Part shown: one piece after another, positions 1 to 6,066 of the stretch | How positions within the stretch are numbered: position 1 is the stretch's first letter | How the letters are laid out: every line of letters begins with the position of its first letter | Source of the DNA: CAIKNB01 sp041658705 | GTDB taxonomy: Bacteria; Patescibacteriota; Patescibacteriia; 2-12-FULL-60-25 | DNA: 38,870 nt | Assembly (NCBI GenBank): GCA_041658705.1 | Contig: JBAZZT010000014.1 | Coordinates: 1 to 38,870, forward strand | Direction of reading: 5' to 3' | Program-made: the position numbers and the translations under genes | Notes under the pieces: generated by a model | What the model saw: the letters and a program-made list of their open reading frames with translations, nothing else | Database searches by the model: none | Told to the model about the DNA's origin: nothing

Positions 1-1
1 T

Positions 2-151
2 CCGCAGTGTGGGCAGATTGGGCAGTACATCCCCAATTACAGGCGGTATTTTGATCTTCAATGCAAATATGGGGCTACAGACAGCGACGAAATGCGGTTT
101 TCATCAACCAAGAATGCAACAGAGCGTCTAGCTAATCGTCTTGACAAATGA
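2..151 (+). CDS. 3' end of a cut gene, unknown protein
   Basis: An open frame runs in from the left edge and ends at TGA 149-151, giving the last 49 residues of a protein. It starts PQCG, so a CPxC-type zinc knuckle may straddle the window edge. It continues with IPNYRRYFDLQCKYG and a polar tail ending RLANRLDK. I do not recognise the family. The next gene starts 49 bases on, on the same strand, so the two may be co-transcribed. A toxin-antitoxin pairing with the following zinc-ribbon protein is possible but nothing here proves it. Confidence 0.5.
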   Translation, partial: PQCGQIGQYIPNYRRYFDLQCKYGATDSDEMRFSSTKNATERLANRLDK

Positions 152-200
152 CCGAATTTCGGTTAATAATTTCGCAGACCTTTCACCCGAGGATTTGGCC

Positions 201-689
201 ATGGACATGACCGTCGACCAGCAGAAAAGTTACAGTTTGATTCAGGGTGCGGACACGCACCGGAACTGCCTGTTTTGCGGAGCGGGCGCGTGCCGCCGCA
301 GTTACTCTACCCTGCAAGTCCGCCTCGCCGGCTACACCGTCTCGGCCGTGGTCCCCTCGAAACGCTGCACGGCTTGCGGCCGTTCCAGGATCGGCGCAGA
401 CGACGCGAGTCTGGTATCCGCCACCGCACTCGCCGAACTCTTGCGTCGTGGAATACGCGATGTGGAAATGCTCGGGTCAAGCAGGTGCTTGCCCCTGGTC
501 ATGCAACGCATCGCCATGGACGCCATACTCGATGGCAAACACGCCCCCCGGCGTGTCGACCTGAACAAAGACAAGCTTTCTGAAAAAGAGTGGAAGGCTT
601 TGGCCGGCTACATCGAAAGATACTTGCTCGAGCTCAAGCAGTACCGCCCCCTCATCCCAATCCGCGTCACCGCCCCGCGCAAACGCTAG
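201..689 (+). CDS. Zinc-ribbon protein, MqsA/YgiT-like N-terminus
   Basis: This 162-residue protein has a four-cysteine zinc ribbon: CLFC (C23, C26, with an extra C31) and CTAC (C56, C59), separated by a stretch reading LQVRLAGYTVSAVVPSKR. That spacing and the beta-rich linker resemble the N-terminal zinc domain of YgiT/MqsA-type antitoxins. The C-terminal half (TALAELLRRGI, LPLVMQRIAMDAILDGK) is helical, but I cannot identify the usual Xre helix-turn-helix. I chose ATG 201 because GAGGA lies 7 nt before it; an in-frame TTG at 141 overlaps the previous gene and has no ribosome site. A strong terminator follows. A regulatory role is inferred only from the zinc domain. Confidence 0.6.
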   Translation: MDMTVDQQKSYSLIQGADTHRNCLFCGAGACRRSYSTLQVRLAGYTVSAVVPSKRCTACGRSRIGADDASLVSATALAELLRRGIRDVEMLGSSRCLPLVMQRIAMDAILDGKHAPRRVDLNKDKLSEKEWKALAGYIERYLLELKQYRPLIPIRVTAPRKR

Positions 690-699
690 CCCCACCTCA

Positions 700-731
700 A
701 CGTCCGCCCCCAAGCGGACGTCAATTTTTTT
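700..731 (+). terminator. Rho-independent terminator
   Basis: Perfect 8-bp stem ACGTCCGC/GCGGACGT (700-707 with 714-721), loop CCCCAA, then CAA and seven T. It ends the zinc-ribbon gene 11 bases after its stop. Confidence 0.9.
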
Positions 732-782
732 CTAAAAAATACAAAACGTGATCTATCAATTCTTCTCGCATTGATATCCAAT

Positions 783-1403
783 TCATTCGGATGTAAGTGT
801 CCCGTAATCTTTTTCGCTACCAGGCTTAAAAATAAAAGACTTCATGACTGGTATGACTAAATTGTCAGCATGAAATGCAATTCGCATTTTGTACTGATCT
901 AAATCTCGATCCCACTCGATTCCTCGAAGCGTTTGCGTGTCGAATATTTCGACCCGGAATCTTTTTGATACATCTTGCGTCAGCGTCTGTGAGCAGAGAT
1001 TCAGGTATTCTTCTTCGTTTGGAGCCAGATCAGTCACTGCACTTCCAACAATCCACCTGAGTAGTGATGGCTCAAAAAAGTCAACGGGTTTATCGTTCAT
1101 GTCATAAATTTCGATCTTAGCTTTTAGGCCCTTGACGGTGGTCCGACCTTTATTGAGTACATGCAGGCGAAAATACTTTCTAACAATTGACAGCTGGGGC
1201 TTCGTGACATCTGTCGCAAGTCTTACGCATCTTTCTGACCTCTGATCGAACGTGGCATTGATAATTGGTCTTTTCCACCAACTCCAAAAGCGTTCATTAA
1301 ATAATGCAACCAGAACGGCAAGAAATGTGGCAACGGCTGTTGAAGCTACCCAAAAGTCGTTTCCTGGAGAGGGCTGGTGTCCACTGTAAAAATGATAAAA
1401 CAT
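783..1403 (-). CDS. Hypothetical protein with one N-terminal membrane helix
   Basis: This 206-residue protein has one clear hydrophobic segment at about residues 17-35 (FWVASTAVATFLAVLVALF), followed by a basic/aromatic border (NERFWSWWKRP) and a soluble, beta-rich C-terminal domain of about 160 residues (FRLHVLNKGRTTVKGLKAKI, then KRFRVEIFDTQTLRGIEWD). The soluble part looks like an immunoglobulin-like or all-beta fold, but this is inferred only from its alternating pattern. I do not recognise a named family. The gene is visibly more AT-rich than its neighbours and has no Shine-Dalgarno before ATG 1403, which hints at recent acquisition. It is convergent with the zinc-ribbon gene and near tRNA-Asp, a common integration site. 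Confidence 0.65.
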   Translation of the reverse strand: MFYHFYSGHQPSPGNDFWVASTAVATFLAVLVALFNERFWSWWKRPIINATFDQRSERCVRLATDVTKPQLSIVRKYFRLHVLNKGRTTVKGLKAKIEIYDMNDKPVDFFEPSLLRWIVGSAVTDLAPNEEEYLNLCSQTLTQDVSKRFRVEIFDTQTLRGIEWDRDLDQYKMRIAFHADNLVIPVMKSFIFKPGSEKDYGTLTSE

Positions 1404-1470
1404 GTTTGGACACTATCACAAACCCCTCTCATACGAAAGGTTGAATACACAGACCTTATGCGCCACGGGG

Positions 1471-1507
1471 CACGTAAAAACTCCCGTTGGGCGGGAGTTT
1501 TTACGTG
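1471..1507 (-). terminator. Terminator of tRNA-Asp, 16-bp perfect stem
   Basis: Arms 1471-1486 and 1492-1507 pair perfectly (16 bp) around a 5-base loop. On the minus strand the T run of the 3' arm (GGGAGTTTTT) follows the tRNA directly. The stem base includes the last two bases of the encoded CCA. The design is the same as at tRNA-Val (38677-38713). Confidence 0.85.
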
Positions 1508-1583
1508 GCGGGTGCGAAGGGATTCGAACCCTCGATCTTCTCCGTGACAGGGAGACGTGTTAACCGGGCTACACCACGCACCC
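1506..1583 (-). tRNA. tRNA-Asp (anticodon GTC)
   Basis: Read on the minus strand, the acceptor arm GGGTGCG (1577-1583) pairs with CGCACCC (1510-1516). The discriminator is G1509 and CCA is encoded (1506-1508). The anticodon loop is CTGTCAC inside stem TCTCC/GGAGA, giving GTC (Asp). The T-arm GAGGG-TTCGAAT-CCCTT is canonical. A terminator follows immediately. Confidence 0.95.
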
Positions 1584-1626
1584 GTGGCGAATTTCCTTCA
1601 TTTTCGAGACAGGAGAGACTTGGCCT

Positions 1627-1652
1627 GCCACATCGTTCGCGAACGACGTGGC
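1627..1652. repeat. 24-26 bp palindrome, copy 1
   Basis: GCCACATCGTTCGCGAACGACGTGGC is palindromic with one mismatch; its halves are GCCACATCGTTCG and CGAACGACGTGGC. A second, perfect copy lies at 2107-2132. This copy falls between the proposed tRNA-Asp promoter and the tRNA, so it would be the first part of the tRNA leader. Confidence 0.85.
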
Positions 1653-1659
1653 GTCGATG

Positions 1660-1688
1660 AGTATTCCTCAAAATACTCTTTTTGCCAA
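1660..1688 (-). promoter_or_regulatory. Probable tRNA-Asp promoter
   Basis: On the minus strand TTGGCA (1683-1688), a 17-base spacer, then AATACT (1660-1665). The -35 matches consensus in 5 of 6 positions and the -10 in 4 of 6. The start would be near 1653, about 70 bases before the tRNA, with palindrome 1627-1652 in the leader. Confidence 0.5.
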
Positions 1689-1701
1689 GTCCTGCTCTCG
1701 A

Positions 1702-1723
1702 AAGAGGCCCTTGCGGGCCTCTT
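1702..1723. repeat. Isolated GC-rich hairpin
   Basis: AAGAGGCCC and GGGCCTCTT form a perfect 9-bp stem around TTGC. There is no T run on either side, so I do not call it a terminator. It may be a remnant of another palindromic element. Confidence 0.6.
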
Positions 1724-1876
1724 CACGTTGCACATACTCGTTACAACTGGATGGCAAGCAAAATATCACGCCTTCCGGGGCTTGGCAAGCTTGGCTTTCA
1801 ACCTGTCAATGTCCGGAGATCCCGGCTCGCGCTGCTGCTTGGCCGGGATGACAGAGGGGGTGCGGGATGAAAAAAA

Positions 1877-2027
1877 TGTCATTCTTGAGGCCGTCTGACG
1901 GCCGAAGAATCTTCCTATTCCTTTAGGTACCCGTAGGGGCGACCCAACGGGTCGCCCCTACTGAATCAATAACCGATGTCGCTAATAAAGGTCCTTCGAC
2001 TGCGCTGCTGCTCCGCTCAGGATGACA
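1877..2027. repeat. Hybrid GTCAT-type element with a hairpin inside
   Basis: It starts TGTCATTCTTGAGG and ends CTCAGGATGACA. The left half matches the right half (inverted) of the element at 35265-35350, with GAAGAATCTTCCTATTCC. The right half matches the elements at 3297 and 34455, with AATAAAGGTCCTTCGAC. A perfect hairpin, GTAGGGGCGACCC/GGGTCGCCCCTAC (1933-1961), sits between them. It looks like a recombination product of two families. Confidence 0.75.
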
Positions 2028-2052
2028 ATATTTTTTCTTACCCGCCCGTCCG

Positions 2053-2144
2053 AGGGGCGCGGAAACCGCGCCCCTACATTTGGCTACCGTCTGGGCGCAT
2101 GACCATGCCACGTCGTTCGCGAACGACGTGGCATGCGCCCCTAC
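2053..2144. repeat. Two GTAGGGGCG-family hairpins, one with a nested palindrome
   Basis: First hairpin: AGGGGCGCGG-AAA-CCGCGCCCCT (2053-2075). Second: TGGCTACCGTCTGGGCGCATGACCATG, written here in two parts as TGGCTACCGTCT plus GGGCGCATGACCATG, then a 24-bp palindrome (2108-2131), then CATGCGCCCCTAC. The palindrome is flanked by CATG on both sides (2104-2107 and 2132-2135). Versions without it exist at 5855-5877 and 37504-37527. The ATG at 2133 lies inside this repeat and is not a credible gene start. Confidence 0.8.
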
Positions 2145-2198
2145 GCCCAACCCCTTTACAAATCCCCTTATATAAGGTTTGCTGATGGCGGAGGAGAG

Positions 2199-3233
2199 AT
2201 GGATATTAAGCACATTTCATCCTGTTCGCAGTTGACCGAAGAGCATTTCGCGTTCTTTTCCAGGACGCGCGAGCTCACCTACGCGCTCATCGAGCGCGCG
2301 GCCGAGATTTCCGCTTACCAAGACGGCGCGGAAAAAATCATCCTATTCCTGGCCCGCGTCGCCCTCCACAACACTTGGTTGGATGGCGGCGTGCGCGTGG
2401 ACGTGCGCAGCACTGGTGCGGCGTTCCGTTGCCAGCTCGTGCTCATGCGCGACCGGGGCGGCAGCTTCGATATCCTGAAAAAAGTCGAGCTCAAGACGAG
2501 CTACAGCGACTTTTTCAAGATCAAAGACTCGCCTCTCATAACACCGTTCTCGGCCAAGGTAATGGATGCGGGCGGTGAACATCGGCTGACCTTCACGGCG
2601 AGCGAAGCCAGGCGCGAGATGAGCATACCGCCGCCGGAGTTCAAAGCCGCGCAAGCCAAGTTGGCCAAGCTGGTCATCCCCGGTCCGCCGCCCATGCCGC
2701 GCGACATGCCGCAGTTGAGGCCGGATCTGCAAGCTGCGCTCGAAGCGCACCGCGTGCGTCCGCCGACTACGGTCACCCAGACCAAAATCGCGGTGCCGCA
2801 AGTCCCTGCCCAGAAGCCTGCGACGCCTGCGCCGCAATTCGCACCGGCCGCGAAAGCACCTCCGCCGTCTTTGCGCGGAGCCTCAAGCAGACAGACTCTG
2901 GCCTACGTCTTCGGAGGCCTCGAACCGCCGGCGATCAAGCTCGACAAACCAGAACTTTCGCCCGGAGTTCAAGCGGCGCAAGAACGATCGGTCGCGACGC
3001 AACGTGGGCCGGAACGCGCAACGCGCCCGGCTGTTCCGCCGCCGCCTCGCGAGCCCATTCCCTCGGAGGCGCCGACCTTGCCCAAACGGACGCGTCCCAA
3101 AGCCGTGGCCGCCCCGGCTCCGCCGGCAGCCAAGCCACCCACGCTCTTTGATCGCCTCGCGGAAAAACAACGCGACGCCATCGCTCCCGCTTCTCCCCCA
3201 TCGACGGAAGAAATCGACGGCGAGTGGAAGTGA
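2199..3233 (+). CDS. Proline/alanine-rich hypothetical protein
   Basis: This 344-residue protein has two parts. Residues 1 to about 145 look globular and start MDIKHISSCSQLTEEHFAFF; a conserved-looking core reads GGVRVDVRSTGAAFRCQLVL. The rest is low-complexity, rich in Pro, Ala and Lys, with short islands (RQTLAYVFGGLEPPAIKLD and PPTLFDRLAEKQRDA) that may be short binding motifs. There is no signal peptide or membrane helix, so it is probably cytoplasmic. ATG 2199 is chosen because GGAGGAG (2190-2196) sits just before it. A TATAAG at 2173-2178 may be a -10 box. I do not recognise the family. Confidence 0.7.
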   Translation: MDIKHISSCSQLTEEHFAFFSRTRELTYALIERAAEISAYQDGAEKIILFLARVALHNTWLDGGVRVDVRSTGAAFRCQLVLMRDRGGSFDILKKVELKTSYSDFFKIKDSPLITPFSAKVMDAGGEHRLTFTASEARREMSIPPPEFKAAQAKLAKLVIPGPPPMPRDMPQLRPDLQAALEAHRVRPPTTVTQTKIAVPQVPAQKPATPAPQFAPAAKAPPPSLRGASSRQTLAYVFGGLEPPAIKLDKPELSPGVQAAQERSVATQRGPERATRPAVPPPPREPIPSEAPTLPKRTRPKAVAAPAPPAAKPPTLFDRLAEKQRDAIAPASPPSTEEIDGEWK

Positions 3234-3237
3234 ACCG

Positions 3238-3268
3238 ACAGGCAGGATTCTCCCCTGCCTGTTTTTTT
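3238..3268 (+). terminator. Rho-independent terminator
   Basis: ACAGGCAGG (3238-3246) pairs with CCTGCCTGT (3254-3262) around a 7-base loop; a run of seven T follows. It ends the proline-rich gene. Confidence 0.92.
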
Positions 3269-3296
3269 GTTCCGTGATGGATGCAATATTGATTAC

Positions 3297-3398
3297 TGTC
3301 ATCCTGAGCGAAGCGCAGCGCAGTCGAAGGACCTTTAGCAGCACCGGTTGGTAGATTTCTAGCGCTAATAAAGGTCCTTCGACAGGCTCAGGATGACA
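3297..3398. repeat. GTCAT-type palindrome, AAAGGTCC class
   Basis: It starts TGTCATCCTGAGCGAAGC and ends GCTCAGGATGACA. Inner arms TCGAAGGACCTTTAGC and GCTAATAAAGGTCCTTCGA surround a short unique loop. The same class occurs at 5908-6033 and 34455-34553 and as a half at 1977-2027. It lies between the convergent proline-rich gene and PEP synthase. Confidence 0.85.
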
Positions 3399-3420
3399 GT
3401 TACGCACCGGTCTTGCCCTT

Positions 3421-5838
3421 CTATCTTTTTTCCTTCTCCAATTTCAACACATCCAACGTAGTCTTGATGACCGTATCTGGATTGAGCGAGATGCTGTCTA
3501 TGCCCTCGCGCACCAAAAATTCCGTGAACTCCGGGAAGTCGGACGGCGCTTGGCCGCAGATGCCGACTTTGATTTTCTTTTGCTTGGCGACTTGGATGAC
3601 GTGCGACAACGAAGCGTAGATGGCCGGGCTCATCTCGTCGTACAGATGGCTGACCAGCGCGGAGTCGCGATCCACGCCGAGCGTGAGTTGGGTCAAATCG
3701 TTGGAGCCGATGGAAAAACCGTCGAAGATCTCCGCGAACTTGTCGGCTAAGATGATGTTGGATGGAATCTCGACCATGACATAGATTTTGAGCCCGTCTT
3801 TGCCGCGTTTCAATCCCGCTTGTTCCATGACTTTGAGCACCGCCTTGCCCTCTTCCGGCGTGCGGCAGAACGGGATCATCAGGATGACGTTCTTGAGTCC
3901 CATCTCCTCGCGCACTTTTTTGTACGCCGCGCATTCGAGCTTGAAGGCTTCGGTATATTTCGGATCGTAATAGCGCGAAGCGCCGCGCCAGCCGATCATG
4001 GGGTTGGACTCTTTCGGCTCGAACTCCGCGCCGCCCACCAGCTTGGCGTATTCGTTGGTCTTGAAGTCGGAGGCGCGCACGATGACGTCTTTAGGATAGA
4101 AGGCCGCGGCGAGCATGCCGATGCCTTCGGCCATGCGATCCACGAAGTATTGTTTTTTGTCCGCGTAATCCAAAGTCAAAGCGTCGATGGCTTGCTTGGT
4201 CTCTGGCGCCAGCGTGTCGTAATTCAGCAGCGCCAGAGGATGGATCTTGACGTAATCGGAAAAAATGAATTCGATGCGCGCCAAGCCGACGCCGTCGTTG
4301 GGCAAAAAAGAATATTCAAACGCCTGTTCCGGTTCGGCCAGATTCAACATGATCTTGGTCTTGGGTTTACTGATGCCGGCGAGTTTGGTCGTCTTGATTT
4401 CGAAAGGCAAAATGCCGTCGTAGGCTTTGCCGGCTTCGCCTTCGGCGCACGAGACGGTGACGGGCATGCCGTCTTTGAGCACGCGTGGGGCGTCGCCCGT
4501 ACCCACGACCGCCGGCGTACCCAGCTCGCGCGACACGATGGCGGCGTGGCAAGTGCGTCCGCCGCTCGCGGTCACGATGGCCGCGGCGCGCTTCATGACC
4601 GGCACCCAATCCGGATCGGTCATCTCGGTCACCAACACTTCGCCGTCCTTGAAAGCATCCATGCCCTGCGCATCTTTGATGTTGCGGACTTTGCCCGCGC
4701 CGATCTTGGAACCGACGGCCAGCCCCGTGGTCAAGACTTTGCCTGGCTTCTTCAGGCTGTAGGTCTTGATCACGTTCAGATCCTTGCCGGCTTGCACTGT
4801 CTCGGGTCGCGCTTGCACGATGAACAACTCCCCCGTCTTGCCGTCCTTGGCCCACTCGATGTCCATGGGACGGTCCTGCTTGGCCAACTTGGAATAATAT
4901 TTTTCGATCTCCACGCCCCAGCGCGCGAGTTGCAGGACTTCGTCGTCGGTCAAACAGAAACGCGAACGGTCCTCCTGCGCCACCGCGACTTCGCGCGTGG
5001 ACGAAGTGCCTTCCAAACTATACATGATCTTGGTCGCCTTGGAACCCAGGCGCTTGCCCACGATGGGACGGAATTTTTCTTTGAGCAGCGGCTTGAAGAC
5101 GTAATATTGATCCGGCGTGACTTTGCCCAGCACCACGCTCTCGCCCAATCCGTATGACGCGTTAATCAAAATGACGTCGCGGAAACCAGACTCGGTGTCG
5201 ATGGTGAACATGACTCCCGCTGCGGCCAAATCGGAACGCACCATGCGCTGCACGCCGACCGACAGCGCGACTTGCATATGATCGAAGCCTTTTTCCACGC
5301 GATACGCGATGGCGCGATTGGTGAAGAGCGAGGCAAAACAGCGCTTGACCGCATCCAAAAGCGCATCGGCGCCGCGTATATTAAGGAAAGTCTCTTGCTG
5401 TCCGGCGAAAGATGCGCCCGGCAAATCCTCGGCGGTGGCGGAAGAACGCACGGCGACTTCAAGCTCGGCGTGCGCCGCGGATTTTCTGCCGCCCAGCTCC
5501 GCGTAGGCTTTGGCGATTTCGGTTTTGAGATCTTGCGGCAACTCCGCGGCCAAGATCATTTGACGCACGCGTTGTCCGCGAGTCGCCAGATCCTCCACGT
5601 TCTTGACGTTCAATCCGGCCAAGCTATCTTCGATCTTGAGGCGCAATTTATTGGCGTCCAAAAAATCCCAATACGCCTCGGCCGTGGTGGCGAAGCCGTC
5701 GGGGACTTTTATGCCTTTGGGTTTCAGGTGCCGGAACATCTCGCCCAAAGAGGCGTTTTTCCCACCCACTATCCCGACGTCGCGCATGCCCAGCGTGTCG
5801 AAACGGCGGATGAGGGTCGAAGGTCCGAAAGGGTTCAT
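3421..5838 (-). CDS. ppsA: Phosphoenolpyruvate synthase
   Basis: This 805-residue protein matches the usual length of PEP synthase (pyruvate + ATP + water to PEP + AMP + phosphate). In order: N-terminal ATP-grasp domain beginning GIVGGKNASLGEMF, with the nucleotide-binding loop AVRSSATAEDLPGASFAG near residue 150; the swivelling phosphohistidine domain with GGRTCHAAIVSRELGTPAVV and the catalytic His near residue 428; and the C-terminal PEP/pyruvate barrel with GSNDLTQLTLGVDRDS and the GICGQ loop. ATG 5838 gives MNPFGPSTL, where family similarity begins; upstream in-frame starts fall in repeat DNA. There is no Shine-Dalgarno. Pyruvate kinase, which drives the reverse direction, is next on the same strand. 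Confidence 0.97.
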   Translation of the reverse strand: MNPFGPSTLIRRFDTLGMRDVGIVGGKNASLGEMFRHLKPKGIKVPDGFATTAEAYWDFLDANKLRLKIEDSLAGLNVKNVEDLATRGQRVRQMILAAELPQDLKTEIAKAYAELGGRKSAAHAELEVAVRSSATAEDLPGASFAGQQETFLNIRGADALLDAVKRCFASLFTNRAIAYRVEKGFDHMQVALSVGVQRMVRSDLAAAGVMFTIDTESGFRDVILINASYGLGESVVLGKVTPDQYYVFKPLLKEKFRPIVGKRLGSKATKIMYSLEGTSSTREVAVAQEDRSRFCLTDDEVLQLARWGVEIEKYYSKLAKQDRPMDIEWAKDGKTGELFIVQARPETVQAGKDLNVIKTYSLKKPGKVLTTGLAVGSKIGAGKVRNIKDAQGMDAFKDGEVLVTEMTDPDWVPVMKRAAAIVTASGGRTCHAAIVSRELGTPAVVGTGDAPRVLKDGMPVTVSCAEGEAGKAYDGILPFEIKTTKLAGISKPKTKIMLNLAEPEQAFEYSFLPNDGVGLARIEFIFSDYVKIHPLALLNYDTLAPETKQAIDALTLDYADKKQYFVDRMAEGIGMLAAAFYPKDVIVRASDFKTNEYAKLVGGAEFEPKESNPMIGWRGASRYYDPKYTEAFKLECAAYKKVREEMGLKNVILMIPFCRTPEEGKAVLKVMEQAGLKRGKDGLKIYVMVEIPSNIILADKFAEIFDGFSIGSNDLTQLTLGVDRDSALVSHLYDEMSPAIYASLSHVIQVAKQKKIKVGICGQAPSDFPEFTEFLVREGIDSISLNPDTVIKTTLDVLKLEKEKR

Positions 5839-5841
5839 AGG

Positions 5842-5897
5842 GGTAGGGTAGAGAGTAGGGGCGCATGCCATGCGCCCTGTCGGTAGACGGTAGCCAG
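5842..5897. repeat. Heptamer units around a GTAGGGGCG hairpin
   Basis: TAGGG/TAGAGAG units lead into GTAGGGGCGCATG-CCATGCGCCC (5855-5877), followed by TAGACGG and TAGCCAG. The same pairing of hairpin and TAGACGG-TAGCCAG recurs at 37504-37544 and, inverted, at 2081-2144. It occupies the ppsA 5' flank. Confidence 0.75.
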
Positions 5898-5907
5898 GCA
5901 GAGATTC

Positions 5908-6033
5908 TGTCATCCAGAGCTTGCTGCGCCACGTTCTACGTGGTCGAAGGACCTTTATAAGCTGGGTGAGAAATTCCGAAACGGTTGCTGATAAAGGTCC
6001 TTCGGCTGCGCTATCGCTTCGCTCAGGATGACA
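5908..6033. repeat. GTCAT-type palindrome, AAAGGTCC class, with inner insert
   Basis: It has TGTCATCC and GGATGACA ends and inner arms TCGAAGGACCTTTAT and ATAAAGGTCCTTCG. The left arm carries an extra small palindrome, CCACGTTCTACGTGG (5929-5943). That insert resembles the outer part of the 24-bp palindrome at 2108-2131. Confidence 0.8.
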
Positions 6034-6066
6034 GATTTCGAGATGCGTTTTTTGGCTACTGCCTTG

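Larger units (their letters stand above)
1584..2198. other. Gene-free stretch filled with palindromic repeats
   Basis: I see no protein gene here; short open frames are broken by repeats. It holds the proposed tRNA-Asp promoter, one 24-bp palindrome, a GC hairpin, a degenerate palindrome ending GGCCGGGATGACA near 1853, a hybrid GTCAT element (1877-2027) and two GTAGGGGCG-type hairpins (2053-2144). Confidence 0.7.

Noticed and set aside
201..1583. Integrated mobile island beside tRNA-Asp
   Set aside because: There is no integrase, no direct repeat of the tRNA end and no second boundary in view.
1557..1898. Plus-strand frame of 113 codons
   Set aside because: It starts inside tRNA-Asp and runs through palindromic repeats.
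3820..5157. Long open frame (445 codons) on the plus strand
   Set aside because: It lies wholly antisense to the PEP synthase gene and its His/Arg/Gly-rich translation is typical of an antisense frame in GC-rich DNA.
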